Shown here: one piece after another, positions 32,979-46,128 of the stretch
How positions within the stretch are numbered: the first letter of the stretch is position 1
Layout: every line of letters begins with the position of its first letter
NCBI RefSeq assembly: GCF_046244365.1
Contig: NZ_CP176395.1
Location: 1,488,001-1,552,000, forward strand
Direction of reading: 5' to 3'
DNA length: 64,000 nucleotides
Source: Paenibacillus_V sp046244365
GTDB taxonomy: Bacteria; Bacillota; Bacilli; Paenibacillales; NBRC-103111
The notes under the pieces: model-generated
What the model was told of the DNA's origin: nothing
The model's database searches: none
What the model saw: only the letters and a program-made list of their open reading frames with translations
Position numbers and translations under genes: made by a program

Positions 32979-34142
32979 ATGTCGCTTTCGCGGATACTGG
33001 AACAGGTGAATGTACGACGCGTCGCAGATGATACGCTCGAGCTCGTCAGGATGGAGAGCGTGACCGGCGACACCCGGCGAATGGCGGACCGTTACGAGCA
33101 AATGCTGATGGAAGCCGGCTGCTCGGTGCAGCGCTATGAATGGATACCGGACAATCCGACCTTGGTCGCCGTATACGGGAAGGATAACGGAGGCCCGACG
33201 ATTTTGTTCAACGGCCATATGGACGTGGTTCCGATCCCCCATGACGCTGCGGAAGAACGGGACGGCCGCGTGTATGGAAGAGGAGCCTGCGACATGAAGG
33301 GTTCTCTTGCCTGCGTGCTTGAAGTCTTGCGGTGTTTGCGGGAAACGGGTACCGAGCTGCCGGGACGGCTGCTTATCGTTGCGAACAGCCTGCACGAAAG
33401 TCCGGGGGGAAGAGGAGAGGATTTGTACGCTCTCCTGGAACGAGTCCGGATCAAGACGGACGCAGTCGTCGTCATGGAAGGGGCCACAACGGATTGCACG
33501 GTAGCCCAGCTCGGATCGGCCACGTTCGAAATCGTGGTTGAGCGGGAGGGGGAGCCTTGCCATCAGCTGTATGCGCCTCCGAATACGCCTCATCCGATCA
33601 CCGTCGCCTCCGAAGTCATCGGTCTATTGAACCGATGGAATCTGGAACTCCGGAACCACCGGATCGAAGATATCGGGTACGCTTCGTATTTTTTGGGATC
33701 GGTCCATAGCGGGCAATTTTATAACCAGCTGCCGAACCGGTCCGTTCTTGTCGGCGTTAGGCGGTATGATCCGCTGCAATCCTACGAGGAAGTGGAAAGC
33801 GAGCTTCGGAACGGCTTAAACGAGCTTGCCGGAAGGCTCGGCGGCAGTATCCGTCTCGAGATGAAGAAAGTAAGGGACGGTTACCGCATCGATAAAAACA
33901 GCCCGGCAGTAGAGGCGCTTCAGCGTGCGGTAAGAGACGTTAGACAAATCGAGTTCCCGCCGGTCGGCAAACAGGTCGTCACGGACGCCGCAATTTTTGC
34001 CAACGCCCTGGGCGTTCCTGCATTATGCCACGGACCGGATCAGCAAACCGCGCATGGAGAAGTGGAATACGTCGAAATCAGAGAGCTAGAATTAACGGTC
34101 AAAGTGTATTTGCAATTCATTAAGGAATTTATGGAAATATAA
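32979..34142 (+). CDS. M20-family amidohydrolase with an unusual active site
   Basis: A 387-aa protein with a GGGGAAGG site. M20 landmarks: LFNGHMDVVP (metal His and Asp, about residue 80), GRGACDMKGS (bridging Asp, about 108) and a C-terminal CHGPDQQTAHGEVE (about 350). In place of the usual Glu-Glu pair (catalytic base plus metal ligand) the sequence reads LHESPGGRG, so His139 stands where the catalytic Glu is expected. Family members remove acyl groups from amino acids or cleave dipeptides. Last gene of the operon that begins at 30036; a terminator follows. Substrate unknown. Confidence 0.82.
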   Translation: MSLSRILEQVNVRRVADDTLELVRMESVTGDTRRMADRYEQMLMEAGCSVQRYEWIPDNPTLVAVYGKDNGGPTILFNGHMDVVPIPHDAAEERDGRVYGRGACDMKGSLACVLEVLRCLRETGTELPGRLLIVANSLHESPGGRGEDLYALLERVRIKTDAVVVMEGATTDCTVAQLGSATFEIVVEREGEPCHQLYAPPNTPHPITVASEVIGLLNRWNLELRNHRIEDIGYASYFLGSVHSGQFYNQLPNRSVLVGVRRYDPLQSYEEVESELRNGLNELAGRLGGSIRLEMKKVRDGYRIDKNSPAVEALQRAVRDVRQIEFPPVGKQVVTDAAIFANALGVPALCHGPDQQTAHGEVEYVEIRELELTVKVYLQFIKEFMEI

Positions 34143-34151
34143 TAAGGTAAG

Positions 34152-34190
34152 ATGACGTGTCCAAGCGCAACATTGGGCACGTCTTTTTTC
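34152..34190 (+). terminator. Intrinsic terminator of the 30036-34142 operon
   Basis: GACGTGTCCAA and TTGGGCACGTC form the stem, followed by six Ts. Confidence 0.85.
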
Positions 34191-34268
34191 GCATACACTG
34201 GCACCCAAGCCCCGGTCTGTACATACGTTGCAATAGCGATAACAGATGAAGGAAGGCAGGGGGTTATG

Positions 34269-35081
34269 ATGGCAACCGCCAAAACGACGCAAGCCGCTCT
34301 TTTCGAACACCGGTTTTGGCTCCAGCTGATGGGCGATCATGCCAGGATCATCGCGGATAAGCTGTCCCCGAAGGAAGAGGAAAGCTTTCATGCCGCGCAG
34401 CTCTATGTCCAGGCATTCGATGAACTGCTCGACAGCTCCCGCGGTCCGGACGCGGAATCGAATGTTGACGAGCTGAATCAGCAGGCGTATACGATGACGA
34501 TTCAATTGCGCGCATTCAAGCTGGATTTGCTGGCCAAACGGCTGCTGGGCAAAGTGGAGGCCGGTCTTCCGCCGACGATGCTTAGTCATATGGTGAATGA
34601 ACTCGAAGAGTACGTCCGCATCCTGCAGGCGCTTTCCGCAGGCAAATCGGTTCCCGTGTTCGATGCGCTTCATCACGACATGCTCTGGTTATCGAGCGCC
34701 TCCGGCCACGCCTCCTTCCTGGCAGGTGAAATGGATCCCGTCGAAAAACGGTTGATCAAGCAGTGCCGCCAATTTGAATCCCAATTTCAAGAGCATTATG
34801 TGAAGGGGGTCGAGCTTGCCGGTTACACTAGAACGCAGCTTCGGGATTATCCGGCAATGCGGCGGTTCCATCAAGAGATCAACAAGGAGATGAAACGGTT
34901 TATCGGCTTGCTTAAGGAGCTGGAGGAATTAGAGCATTCGTCGGAAGCGATCGGCCGCTTAAGTCCGTTGATGCCGGATCACGTGCTGAGGGAGGCTTAC
35001 TACTACCTGCATAAGCTTGCGATGTTCGAAGCGGTTCCAAAGCCGGACGGCGACCCAACCAAACCGAGAACGGCAACCTAG
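34269..35081 (+). CDS. DUF2935 protein
   Basis: The frame is open from 34152, but that part lies inside the terminator. The ATG pair at 34266/34269 follows GGAAGGCAGGGGG, so I start at 34269 (270 aa), the usual length of this family. Two homologous helical halves are visible, the first beginning FEHRFWLQLMGDHARII and the second DMLWLSSASGHASFLAG, each with His and Glu residues placed as in ferritin-like four-helix bundles. DUF2935 proteins are common in Bacillales and Clostridia; metal binding is likely and the role unknown. Stands alone between two terminators. Confidence 0.88.
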   Translation: MATAKTTQAALFEHRFWLQLMGDHARIIADKLSPKEEESFHAAQLYVQAFDELLDSSRGPDAESNVDELNQQAYTMTIQLRAFKLDLLAKRLLGKVEAGLPPTMLSHMVNELEEYVRILQALSAGKSVPVFDALHHDMLWLSSASGHASFLAGEMDPVEKRLIKQCRQFESQFQEHYVKGVELAGYTRTQLRDYPAMRRFHQEINKEMKRFIGLLKELEELEHSSEAIGRLSPLMPDHVLREAYYYLHKLAMFEAVPKPDGDPTKPRTAT

Positions 35082-35139
35082 AAGCCGGAACGAAACGAAC
35101 GTCAAAGAAGCCCCCTGGGAAGAGGCAGCTTTCGTAATA

Positions 35140-35177
35140 TTAGGTCAACCAGAGATTTCTGGTTGGCCTATTTTTGG
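35140..35177 (+). terminator. Intrinsic terminator
   Basis: TAGGTCAACCAGA pairs with TCTGGTTGGCCTA, followed by five Ts, after the DUF2935 gene. Confidence 0.8.
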
Positions 35178-35210
35178 GTAAACGTTTGAACTGCTGTTGA
35201 TTAGTGCGGA

Positions 35211-35579
35211 TTATGCGATGCCGTGCAGAGCTGCAAGCGCAGCCTGTTCGTCTTGTAAGAAAAACACCTGCTTGCCTTGATTGCACTCATAAATAAAATC
35301 CTTCAAGCTCTTGCTTTCGTATCCGCCAAAATCGCCGACAATGGCGATCTTTATTTGGTAGTTCGTATACTTTTGCAAAATTTCGCCGGCGAGGCGTGTG
35401 CTTAACTGGAAAAACTCCTCCGTAATGTTGGCTTTGCGGATCAGGATTTTATCGCATCCGTCGTTATACCAGACCGAAGCCATCAAATCCAATGCTCCTT
35501 GAACATCTGCGATTACGATATCCGGGCTTTCTATAATGGCAACCTTAGAGTTGCCTTGTTGGTTCATGGTTATTTTCAT
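35211..35579 (-). CDS. DUF4180 protein
   Basis: A 122-aa soluble protein starting at an ATG with GGCGGAGAG upstream on the minus strand. It begins with beta strands (KVAIIESPDIVIADVQGALDL) and contains DKILIRKANITEEFFQLSTR and a KDFIYECNQGKQVFFLQDE ending, which fit the DUF4180 family. The family is widespread in Firmicutes and Bacteroidetes; no activity is established that I know of. Single-gene unit. Confidence 0.8.
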   Translation of the reverse strand: MKITMNQQGNSKVAIIESPDIVIADVQGALDLMASVWYNDGCDKILIRKANITEEFFQLSTRLAGEILQKYTNYQIKIAIVGDFGGYESKSLKDFIYECNQGKQVFFLQDEQAALAALHGIA

Positions 35580-35729
35580 TTTTCTCTCCGCCTTTCTTTT
35601 TTTATGGGAAATCTGTTGATTATCTTATTTTACCGGAATTCGGCACCGAACATAAGAGCCCGCGCGGATAATTTGACTTCTCCCGACAGATGCTAATGGT
35701 TGATTCTAGAAATGAAGGGAGATCGACAA

Positions 35730-36359
35730 GTGAACCTGACGCGCGCAGCCGCTCTACTCCTTGCGGGCTGTATCGGGCTGTCCGTTACCGCCTGCGCCGC
35801 AAATAAGCCAAGTCGCGATATGGAGAAAAACATGAGGGAGTACGGTACCAAGACGACGAGCGACACTCGGATGCTTGAGACGGATCAACCTCCGCAAAAT
35901 CGGATCGGGACGTCCGAGCAGACGAACCGTCACAACAATTCGAAGGTCGGGCAGGATCCCCAGCTTGCGGCTCGAATCCGGACGGTAAGCGGGGTGCAGC
36001 AGGCTCAGACGGCCGTCACGGACCGCAATGTTTATGTAGCCGTTCAACTGAGCGATACCGGATTAAAGAAAACGCAGCACGGCAATCCGGGCAACAAAGG
36101 GAAGCTCGGACCGAACTCCGTTCCCGACAACCGGGACAGTACGGGGCAAGCCTATCAAGGGCTGTCGCTCGATGTCAGTCAGGCGATTACCGATATGGCT
36201 AGGGCCGCCTTTCCGGACAAGAGCGTTTTCGTAACCGCGGATCAGGCGTTTTATGAAAAGCTGAATCCGGCGAACGGGCCGATCGTGAACGTCGACGATT
36301 TCAACCGGCTTGCGGAGCTCGTCTTCCGGACGAACAATAACTACCGGATGGGCAGGTAA
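35730..36359 (+). CDS. YhcN/YlaJ-family sporulation lipoprotein
   Basis: Start is a GTG at 35730 after AAGGGAG; the frame from 35700 adds ten residues without a site (209 aa). The signal peptide LLLAGCIGLSVTAC contains a lipobox. The mature part is Asn/Gln/Lys-rich, then shows RTVSGVQQAQTAVTDRNVYV, a signature of YhcN/YlaJ proteins, which are made in the forespore and found in the inner spore membrane in Bacillus. Single gene with its own terminator. Confidence 0.88.
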   Translation: MNLTRAAALLLAGCIGLSVTACAANKPSRDMEKNMREYGTKTTSDTRMLETDQPPQNRIGTSEQTNRHNNSKVGQDPQLAARIRTVSGVQQAQTAVTDRNVYVAVQLSDTGLKKTQHGNPGNKGKLGPNSVPDNRDSTGQAYQGLSLDVSQAITDMARAAFPDKSVFVTADQAFYEKLNPANGPIVNVDDFNRLAELVFRTNNNYRMGR

Positions 36360-36380
36360 CGGAACAACATAAGCATGCCT

Positions 36381-36413
36381 GAAGCCACCCCGCCGCGGAC
36401 GGGGTGGCTTTCG
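36381..36413 (+). terminator. Intrinsic terminator
   Basis: GAAGCCACCCCG and CGGGGTGGCTTTC form a strong stem; the T-tail is short. Confidence 0.75.
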
Positions 36414-36756
36414 TACAAATTTCATGCTTAACCCCTCCCTCCGTCTTCCCTCGGTTTGGCGTTCTTTCCATAGGTCACCTGTAAGAATTCCCAATGTGTT
36501 TACCGATTATCCGAACACGCGCATCTCGTCTCCGCTTTGTTACGTTCCGGCAACCGACTGCTTGCTGACGGAGTATGGCTTACGGAAGTGCCGCAGCAAT
36601 CAATAGATAGGGAGAAGCGTGACGCTGGCCTTGTATGCGGCTTTCTCGCCGTATATAGCACCGCTATATATGGAAACCGGGGCTTACCGTATCGATGGGG
36701 CGGATAGGCTATCTTTTGGAAACGAAAAAGAATGTTGAATCATGTCGAAAAAAAGC
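36414..36756 (+). other. Non-coding stretch before the rRNA operon
   Basis: No gene with a ribosome binding site. It contains a small palindromic stretch (CCGTATATAGCACCGCTATATATGG, imperfect). Probably upstream leader space of the rRNA promoters. Confidence 0.5.
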
Positions 36757-36785
36757 TTGACCATCTCCTGTTACCGTGCTATTCT
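36757..36785 (+). promoter_or_regulatory. rRNA promoter P1
   Basis: TTGACC (36757-36762), 17 bp, TATTCT (36780-36785). Fits the vegetative sigma-A consensus about 290 bp before 16S, as the first of two tandem promoters. Confidence 0.75.
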
Positions 36786-36861
36786 AAGGTTCCTGCTTCG
36801 GACAACACCTTTTGAAAGAGAGGAAGAGAACGAAGCGAGGAAAAAAGATTTCAAAAAAAGC

Positions 36862-36890
36862 TTGCAAAAAGATTTGAAACATGATAATCT
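36862..36890 (+). promoter_or_regulatory. rRNA promoter P2
   Basis: TTGCAA (36862-36867), 17 bp, TAATCT (36885-36890), with an A-rich upstream stretch that could act as an UP element. Second tandem promoter of the rRNA operon, about 160 bp before 16S. Confidence 0.75.
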
Positions 36891-37049
36891 GTAATTCCGG
36901 CCGAGAGAGACAAGCGGTTGGGACGCAAAAGCGAGCAAAACGAATTGTCCTTTGAAAACTGAACAATGAGCGATAAAGCCAGCAAAACAAAGCAACAAAT
37001 CGCATGAGCAAGTCAATATCGAAATAAAACGAAGCCTTGGCTTCAACTT

Positions 37050-38592
<1,543 letters not shown>

Positions 38593-38765
38593 TGGAGATC
38601 ATGATGGCTGTAGGCCGTCGGATCAATAAGCTGGTTTTACTCGCTCATGTTCAGTTTTGAAGGGTCAATTTATTGGCTTTTCAACAGTTTGTTCCTTGAA
38701 AACTAGATAGCGAAGCAATGCAAAACATCCTTAGTTTTTTTGTAGCGATCTCGAGAGAGATCATT

Positions 38766-41685
<2,920 letters not shown>

Positions 41686-41853
41686 ATCTTTACATCGACA
41701 GGTGTAAGGACTACGAAGGAACAAGGATGAATAGCAAACACTTCGCATCTAGTTTTCAGGGAGTAAACCTATGCTTGAATGTGACTAGTGCACGGTAGAG
41801 CGTAGCAAGACCGCATTTGGCGATGCGGACGACCTGAATAGTTTGATCATTGA

Positions 41854-41930
<77 letters not shown>

Positions 41931-41933
41931 ACG

Positions 41934-42050
41934 TTTGGTGATGATGGCGGAGGGGAACCACACGTTCCCATACCGAACACGACCGTTAAGCCCTCCAGCG
42001 CCGATTGTACTTGATCCGCAGGGATCTGGGAGAGTAGGACGTTGCCAAGC
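41934..42050 (+). rRNA. rrf: 5S ribosomal RNA
   Basis: 117 nt, from TTTGGTGATGATGGCGGAGG to AGTAGGACGTTGCCAAGC; includes the conserved TTCCCATACCGAACACG loop. Confidence 0.95.
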
Positions 42051-42092
42051 ACAAAAAAGCAACCATCTTAGGATGGTTGCTTTTTTGTGCTT
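42051..42092 (+). terminator. Terminator of the rRNA operon
   Basis: AAAAAAGCAACCATC and GATGGTTGCTTTTTT form a strong stem with a T-tract directly after 5S. Confidence 0.92.
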
Positions 42093-42337
42093 ATGAAAGG
42101 ATTGCAAAATAAGGATAACGAATTATTTGGGGGGTCAGTGTACCCGTTTTCGAACTTGAAGGAGCTGCTATTCCAAATGGAAAGCAGCTCTTCTCTATTC
42201 ATGAGTCTGCGTGGAGCACATAACAATTGTATACAGGAAATCTTTAGTTCAGCCAATTGACTCTTGTTTTGAATTTTAATTTTTGTGATTACCGCTACCC
42301 CTTTCCTCATATGGTAAATGAGAAAAAAAGAGTTCGA

Positions 42338-42366
42338 TTGACAGTAAAGTGGTTTCTTATTACACT
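42338..42366 (+). promoter_or_regulatory. Sigma-A promoter of the second catabolic operon
   Basis: TTGACA, 17 bp, TACACT. A near-consensus promoter about 70 bp before the M20 gene start. The stretch from 42093 to here holds no convincing gene, only an imperfect hairpin (GGAGCTGC ... GCAGCTCT) near 42161-42195. Confidence 0.75.
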
Positions 42367-42438
42367 GAACTTAGTCCAACATATAAAACTTGTATTGAAC
42401 GTGTATTTATTTTTGGCGAACCGAAGGGAGAGGTTACA

Positions 42439-43737
42439 GTGGTACCGCAAGCGGATGCAATCGCCGAGCGCGTTAAACAGTGGGCAGGCGCCAACCGGGA
42501 ACGGATCGTACGGCAGGTTATCGATTTGATCGAGTTCGATACGGTCAACCAAGTAATTACCGGCAAGGAGGAGCGCTGTCAGCACCATTTGAAAGGCGTA
42601 CTGGAAGCGCTGGAGATGGAAACCGACTTGTATTCTCCTGAGGAGATCTCCGGCTTTCGGGAGCATCCCGCCTACTTCCCGGGCAAAGATTATACGGACC
42701 GGCCGAATGTGATCGGTACAAGGAAGGGAAGCGGTGGGGGAAAGTCGATCATCTTTTCCAGTCATATCGATACGACCGTAGTCGCTCCCGGCTGGAGCCG
42801 CTCGCCCTGGGAGCCGTGGATCGATGGAGACAGGCTGTACGGTCTCGGCTCCTTCGATATGAAGGGCGGTCTGGCCGCCTCCATCATGGCGGTGCAATGC
42901 CTGAGCGAGCTGGGAATCCGGCTGAGGGGCGATGTGATGATCGAATCCGTCGTAGATGAAGAGTTCGGCGGAGCGAACGGAACGCTGGCCGGCCGCATAC
43001 GCGGCGGTCATCCGGATGCGGCGATCGTGCCGGAGCCGACGAATCTCGCCGTTTGCCCGGCATCCAAGGGCGGCGCTTTGTGGCGCATTACGTTTCGCGG
43101 CACGACGGGGCTTGCGTTCAGCGGAGAGACGATCGTGAATCCGGTTTACGCCGCAAGCGCATTCATGAGCTTCCTCGAAAGGTTCGAGCAAGCAAGGTGC
43201 GAGCAGCCGGGGCCGGCGCCTTGGTACGAGAACGACCGATATCTCCCGGTGGTGATTACGCGCGTGGAAGCAGGCGACATGACGGCTCCGCTCTGTGACT
43301 CCGGGCCGACGGTATGCCATGTCGACGTATGGATCGAGTGTTACCCGGGCACGGATGAGGAGCAGCTGAAGCAAGAGCTTTTGCAAGCATTTGCGCGGGA
43401 CGGCGGGGAGAAGATTGTATCGGGACCGTATGCGCCGGAGTTCGGTAAAATGATCCGTTTTTTGCCCGGGTCGGAAATAGCGCCGGATTTTCCGCTTATC
43501 GGACAGCTTGCAAACGAGGTGGAACGGGTTACGGGTGAACAAGCGACCGTTCAGGGGGCGCCTTTTGCCTGCGATGCGTTCATGTTTAACCTCCATAGCC
43601 CGACGCCGGCGATCATCCTGGGACCCAAGGGTGCCAATGCTCATGCGCCTGACGAATATGCGGAAATTTCTTCGCTGCTCCAGCTTGTGGAAATATATGC
43701 CATGACAATGGTGAATTGGTGCGGTACAGAAGAATAA
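42439..43737 (+). CDS. M20-family peptidase/deacylase (ArgE/DapE type)
   Basis: Start is a GTG at 42439 with AAGGGAGAGG upstream; the frame from 42349 overlaps the promoter (432 aa). All metal and catalytic motifs are canonical: IFSSHIDTTVV, GLGSFDMKGG, ESVVDEEFGG (Glu-Glu pair intact) and a C-terminal GPKGANAHAPDE. Enzymes of this group hydrolyse N-acyl amino acids or related amides. First gene of an operon with RidA, an SDR and a D-threonine-aldolase-like enzyme, so its product is probably an amino acid or hydroxy-amino acid released from an N-acyl form. Confidence 0.88.
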   Translation: MVPQADAIAERVKQWAGANRERIVRQVIDLIEFDTVNQVITGKEERCQHHLKGVLEALEMETDLYSPEEISGFREHPAYFPGKDYTDRPNVIGTRKGSGGGKSIIFSSHIDTTVVAPGWSRSPWEPWIDGDRLYGLGSFDMKGGLAASIMAVQCLSELGIRLRGDVMIESVVDEEFGGANGTLAGRIRGGHPDAAIVPEPTNLAVCPASKGGALWRITFRGTTGLAFSGETIVNPVYAASAFMSFLERFEQARCEQPGPAPWYENDRYLPVVITRVEAGDMTAPLCDSGPTVCHVDVWIECYPGTDEEQLKQELLQAFARDGGEKIVSGPYAPEFGKMIRFLPGSEIAPDFPLIGQLANEVERVTGEQATVQGAPFACDAFMFNLHSPTPAIILGPKGANAHAPDEYAEISSLLQLVEIYAMTMVNWCGTEE

Positions 43738-43792
43738 CGGAATTAGAATAACGGAGCGGAAAGACTTCATTTGACAAGAGGAGCGATGGGAA

Positions 43793-44176
43793 ATGAGAAA
43801 AGCGGTATATACGGAAGGATCGTCGAAGGGCGACGGCCCCTATTCGCAAGGAATCGTATCGGGAGGCTTCGTTTGGGTATCCGGGCAAGGCCCGCTTGAT
43901 CCGAAGACGGGAGCGGTTGTCGGCGGAACGATCGAAGAGCAGGCAAGGCTTACGATGGATAACATCAAAGGCATAGTGGAAGCGGCGGGCAGTACGATGG
44001 ACGAGGTCGTCAAAATAACGGTTTATTTAGAGCGGATGAGCGATTTTGCAGCGTTTAATCGCGTGTACCAGGAGTATTTCAGTCAGCCGTTTCCGGCGCG
44101 TACGTGCGTGCAGGCGGGGCTGGACGATATTTTGGTGGAGATCGACGCGGTTGCTAAAATTCCGGACAACGCATAA
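43793..44176 (+). CDS. RidA-family enamine/imine deaminase
   Basis: A 127-aa protein with an AAGAGGAGCG site. The sequence follows the Rid family: GPYSQGIVSGGFVWVSGQ near the N-terminus, the arginine in PARTCVQAGL that binds the carboxylate, and the C-terminal VEIDAVAKI. RidA proteins hydrolyse reactive 2-aminoacrylate-type imines made by pyridoxal-phosphate dehydratases. Its place beside a D-threonine-aldolase/D-serine-dehydratase-like gene fits that role. Confidence 0.92.
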   Translation: MRKAVYTEGSSKGDGPYSQGIVSGGFVWVSGQGPLDPKTGAVVGGTIEEQARLTMDNIKGIVEAAGSTMDEVVKITVYLERMSDFAAFNRVYQEYFSQPFPARTCVQAGLDDILVEIDAVAKIPDNA

Positions 44177-44197
44177 ACGGACTAGTGGAGGTTGACT

Positions 44198-44950
44198 ATG
44201 AAAAGATTCTCGGGGCAAGTCGTACTAGTAACAGGAGGCAGCAAGGGCATCGGAAGAGCGATCGCGAATCGTTTTGCCTCTGAGGGGGCTAGGCTTGCCG
44301 TACTCGATTACGATCGGGAGGAGCTGGCCAAAGCCGAGCTCGAATGGAAGGAAGCCGGCTGCGAATGCGTGACGTTCCCGGTCGACGTTAGCGATCAGGC
44401 ACAGGTTGAGGGCGCGGTGGAGCAAACGATAAGCGCACTCGGCAAAATCGATGTTCTCGTCAACAACGCGGGAATCGCTTGGGAAGAGCCGTTTCTGGAA
44501 ATCAAGGCGGACAACTGGCGAAAAATGCTCGACGTCAACCTGAACGGGATGTTTTATGTGGCGCAGCGCGTGGCCGCCGAGATGGTGAAGTCCGGAGGCG
44601 GAGCGATTATCAATATGGCTTCCACAAACGGGCTTGTCGGCGAAGCCAAGTATGCGCATTACAACGCTTCCAAGGGCGGGATCGTGCTTCTGACCAAAAC
44701 GATGGCGCTGGAGCTGGGCGCTCACGGCATTCGCGTCAATGCGGTATGTCCGGGATATATCCAGACACCGATGTCCGAGGCGATTGACAGCCCGGAATTC
44801 ATAGCGGACTATATCCGCACCAAAATCCCGTTAGGCCGCGTAGGCAAGCCGAAGGACATTGCCGGCGTATTCGCGTTCCTGGCATCCGAGGACGCCGCCT
44901 TCATCACAGGCGAAACGATCGTCGTCGACGGCGGTCAGCTGGCGTTCTAG
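44198..44950 (+). CDS. SDR-family oxidoreductase (FabG-like)
   Basis: Start is the ATG at 44198 with GTGGAGG upstream (250 aa). Landmarks: TGGSKGIG cofactor loop, NNAG, the STNG serine and YAHYNASKGG (Tyr-x3-Lys); ends GETIVVDGGQLAF. Very similar throughout to the frameshifted SDR at 10057-10808, so the two are recent paralogues and this one may supply the lost activity. It likely oxidises a hydroxyl of the compound handled by this operon; the substrate is unknown. Confidence 0.92.
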   Translation: MKRFSGQVVLVTGGSKGIGRAIANRFASEGARLAVLDYDREELAKAELEWKEAGCECVTFPVDVSDQAQVEGAVEQTISALGKIDVLVNNAGIAWEEPFLEIKADNWRKMLDVNLNGMFYVAQRVAAEMVKSGGGAIINMASTNGLVGEAKYAHYNASKGGIVLLTKTMALELGAHGIRVNAVCPGYIQTPMSEAIDSPEFIADYIRTKIPLGRVGKPKDIAGVFAFLASEDAAFITGETIVVDGGQLAF

Positions 44951-44984
44951 CATTATTGACGTTTACTTAGGAGGACCTACACAC

Positions 44985-46054
44985 ATGCGCAAGCAAGAGC
45001 TGGACACCCCATATGTCATTATCGATTTGGATAAAACGGAGCGAAACATCGCGGCTATGCAGGAAGTCGCCGACAAATCCGGCATCGGCCTCAGGCCGCA
45101 CGGAAAGACGCACAAGCTGCCGCCGATCGGCCGCATGCAGATTGAGGCAGGCGCAGTCGGCCTGACCGTCGCGAAGCTTGGAGAGGCCGAAGTGATGGCC
45201 GACGCGGGTATACGCGATATCCTGATCGCGTATCCGATCGTCGGCGAAGCGAAGCTCGCGCGGCTCGTTCGCTTGGCGCAGCGCGCCGACGTGACCGTCG
45301 CGCTGGACAGCCTCGACGTCGCTGCGCCGATGTCCCGCGCGGCGGAAGCCGCGGGCGTGAGCATCGGCGTCGTCGTCGAGCTGGACAGCGGCTTCGGCCG
45401 CGTCGGGCTGTCGCGCAGCTTCCCGGGCTGCGCCTGCGCGGCCTGCTGACGTTCGCCGGCCAGTCATACGACGCCGCCGATGAGGAGGCGCGCCGCGAGG
45501 TTGGCCGCGCGGAAGGCCGCGTCGCCGCAGATACGGCTGCACAGCTGCGCGAGCTCGGCTTGCAGGCCGATATCGTCAGCGTCGGCTCCACGCCTTCTTC
45601 GCGTTATGCGGCGCAGGTTGCCGGCGTGACGGATATCCGGCCGGGTACGTATGTGTTCGGCGACCTGACGCAGGTTAGCCTTAACGCGCACGCGCTGGAG
45701 AGCTGTTCGCTGACCGTTAAAGTAACGGTCGTCAGCCGCCCGGCTCCGCACCGCGCCGTTATCGACGCCGGCACGAAGGTGTTCACAATGGACGGCGACG
45801 ACTCGCCGATCGGCACAGGCCGCGGATACGTGGTCGGCCGTCCCGGCATTCGCGTCGCCTGGTTTACGGAGGAGCACGGCATGCTGGAGCTGTCGCAGGA
45901 GGAGCAGGACCTCGGGCTCGCCGTAGGCGATACGCTGGAGATTATTCCTTGCCACTGCTGTGCCGTCATCAGCATGTTCGACGAAGTGGCGGCCGTACGC
46001 GGGGATGAAGTGGAAGCGATATGGCCGGTCGCAGGCCGCGGTAAAGTACGTTAA
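44985..46054 (+). pseudogene. D-threonine aldolase/D-serine dehydratase-like enzyme, frameshifted
   Basis: Start is ATG 44985 after TAGGAGGACC. The first part shows the fold-type III pyridoxal-phosphate barrel: LDTPYVIIDLDKTERNI and RPHGKTHKLP with the cofactor lysine. The frame stops near 45447, but the sequence from about 45425 continues in another frame (GLRLRGLLTFAGQSYDA ...) through the C-terminal beta domain to 46054, with the zinc-site ending IIPCHCCAVISMFDE (His-x-Cys). A one-base change near 45420-45430, in a GC-rich run, restores about 356 aa. Either a recent mutation or a sequencing error. Family members cleave D-3-hydroxy amino acids or dehydrate D-serine; the latter yields an imine, fitting the RidA neighbour. 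Confidence 0.85.
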
Positions 46055-46076
46055 GAGGCAGGAACGTAAAACCATA

Positions 46077-46125
46077 AAGGGAGATGCCCCGCCGGCTATC
46101 AAGCTGCCCGGGGCATCTCCCTTAT
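46077..46125. terminator. Bidirectional terminator
   Basis: AAGGGAGATGCCCC and GGGGCATCTCCCTT form a 14-bp stem between two convergent transcription units. Confidence 0.88.
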
Positions 46126-46128
46126 GCT

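Noticed and set aside
31947..33593. 548-codon open frame on the minus strand
   Set aside because: Opposite to the dehydratase and M20 genes, which have clear motifs and ribosome binding sites; Arg/His-rich translation typical of antisense frames in GC-rich genes.
34152..34268. Upstream start for the DUF2935 gene
   Set aside because: That part overlaps the terminator of the previous operon and has no ribosome binding site; the ATG pair near 34266 does.
42093..42310. 80-codon minus-strand frame after the rRNA operon
   Set aside because: No ribosome binding site and no protein-like pattern; it runs into the rRNA terminator.
42307..43770. 487-codon open frame on the minus strand
   Set aside because: Antisense to the M20 gene with canonical active-site motifs; Arg/His-rich translation and no start signal.
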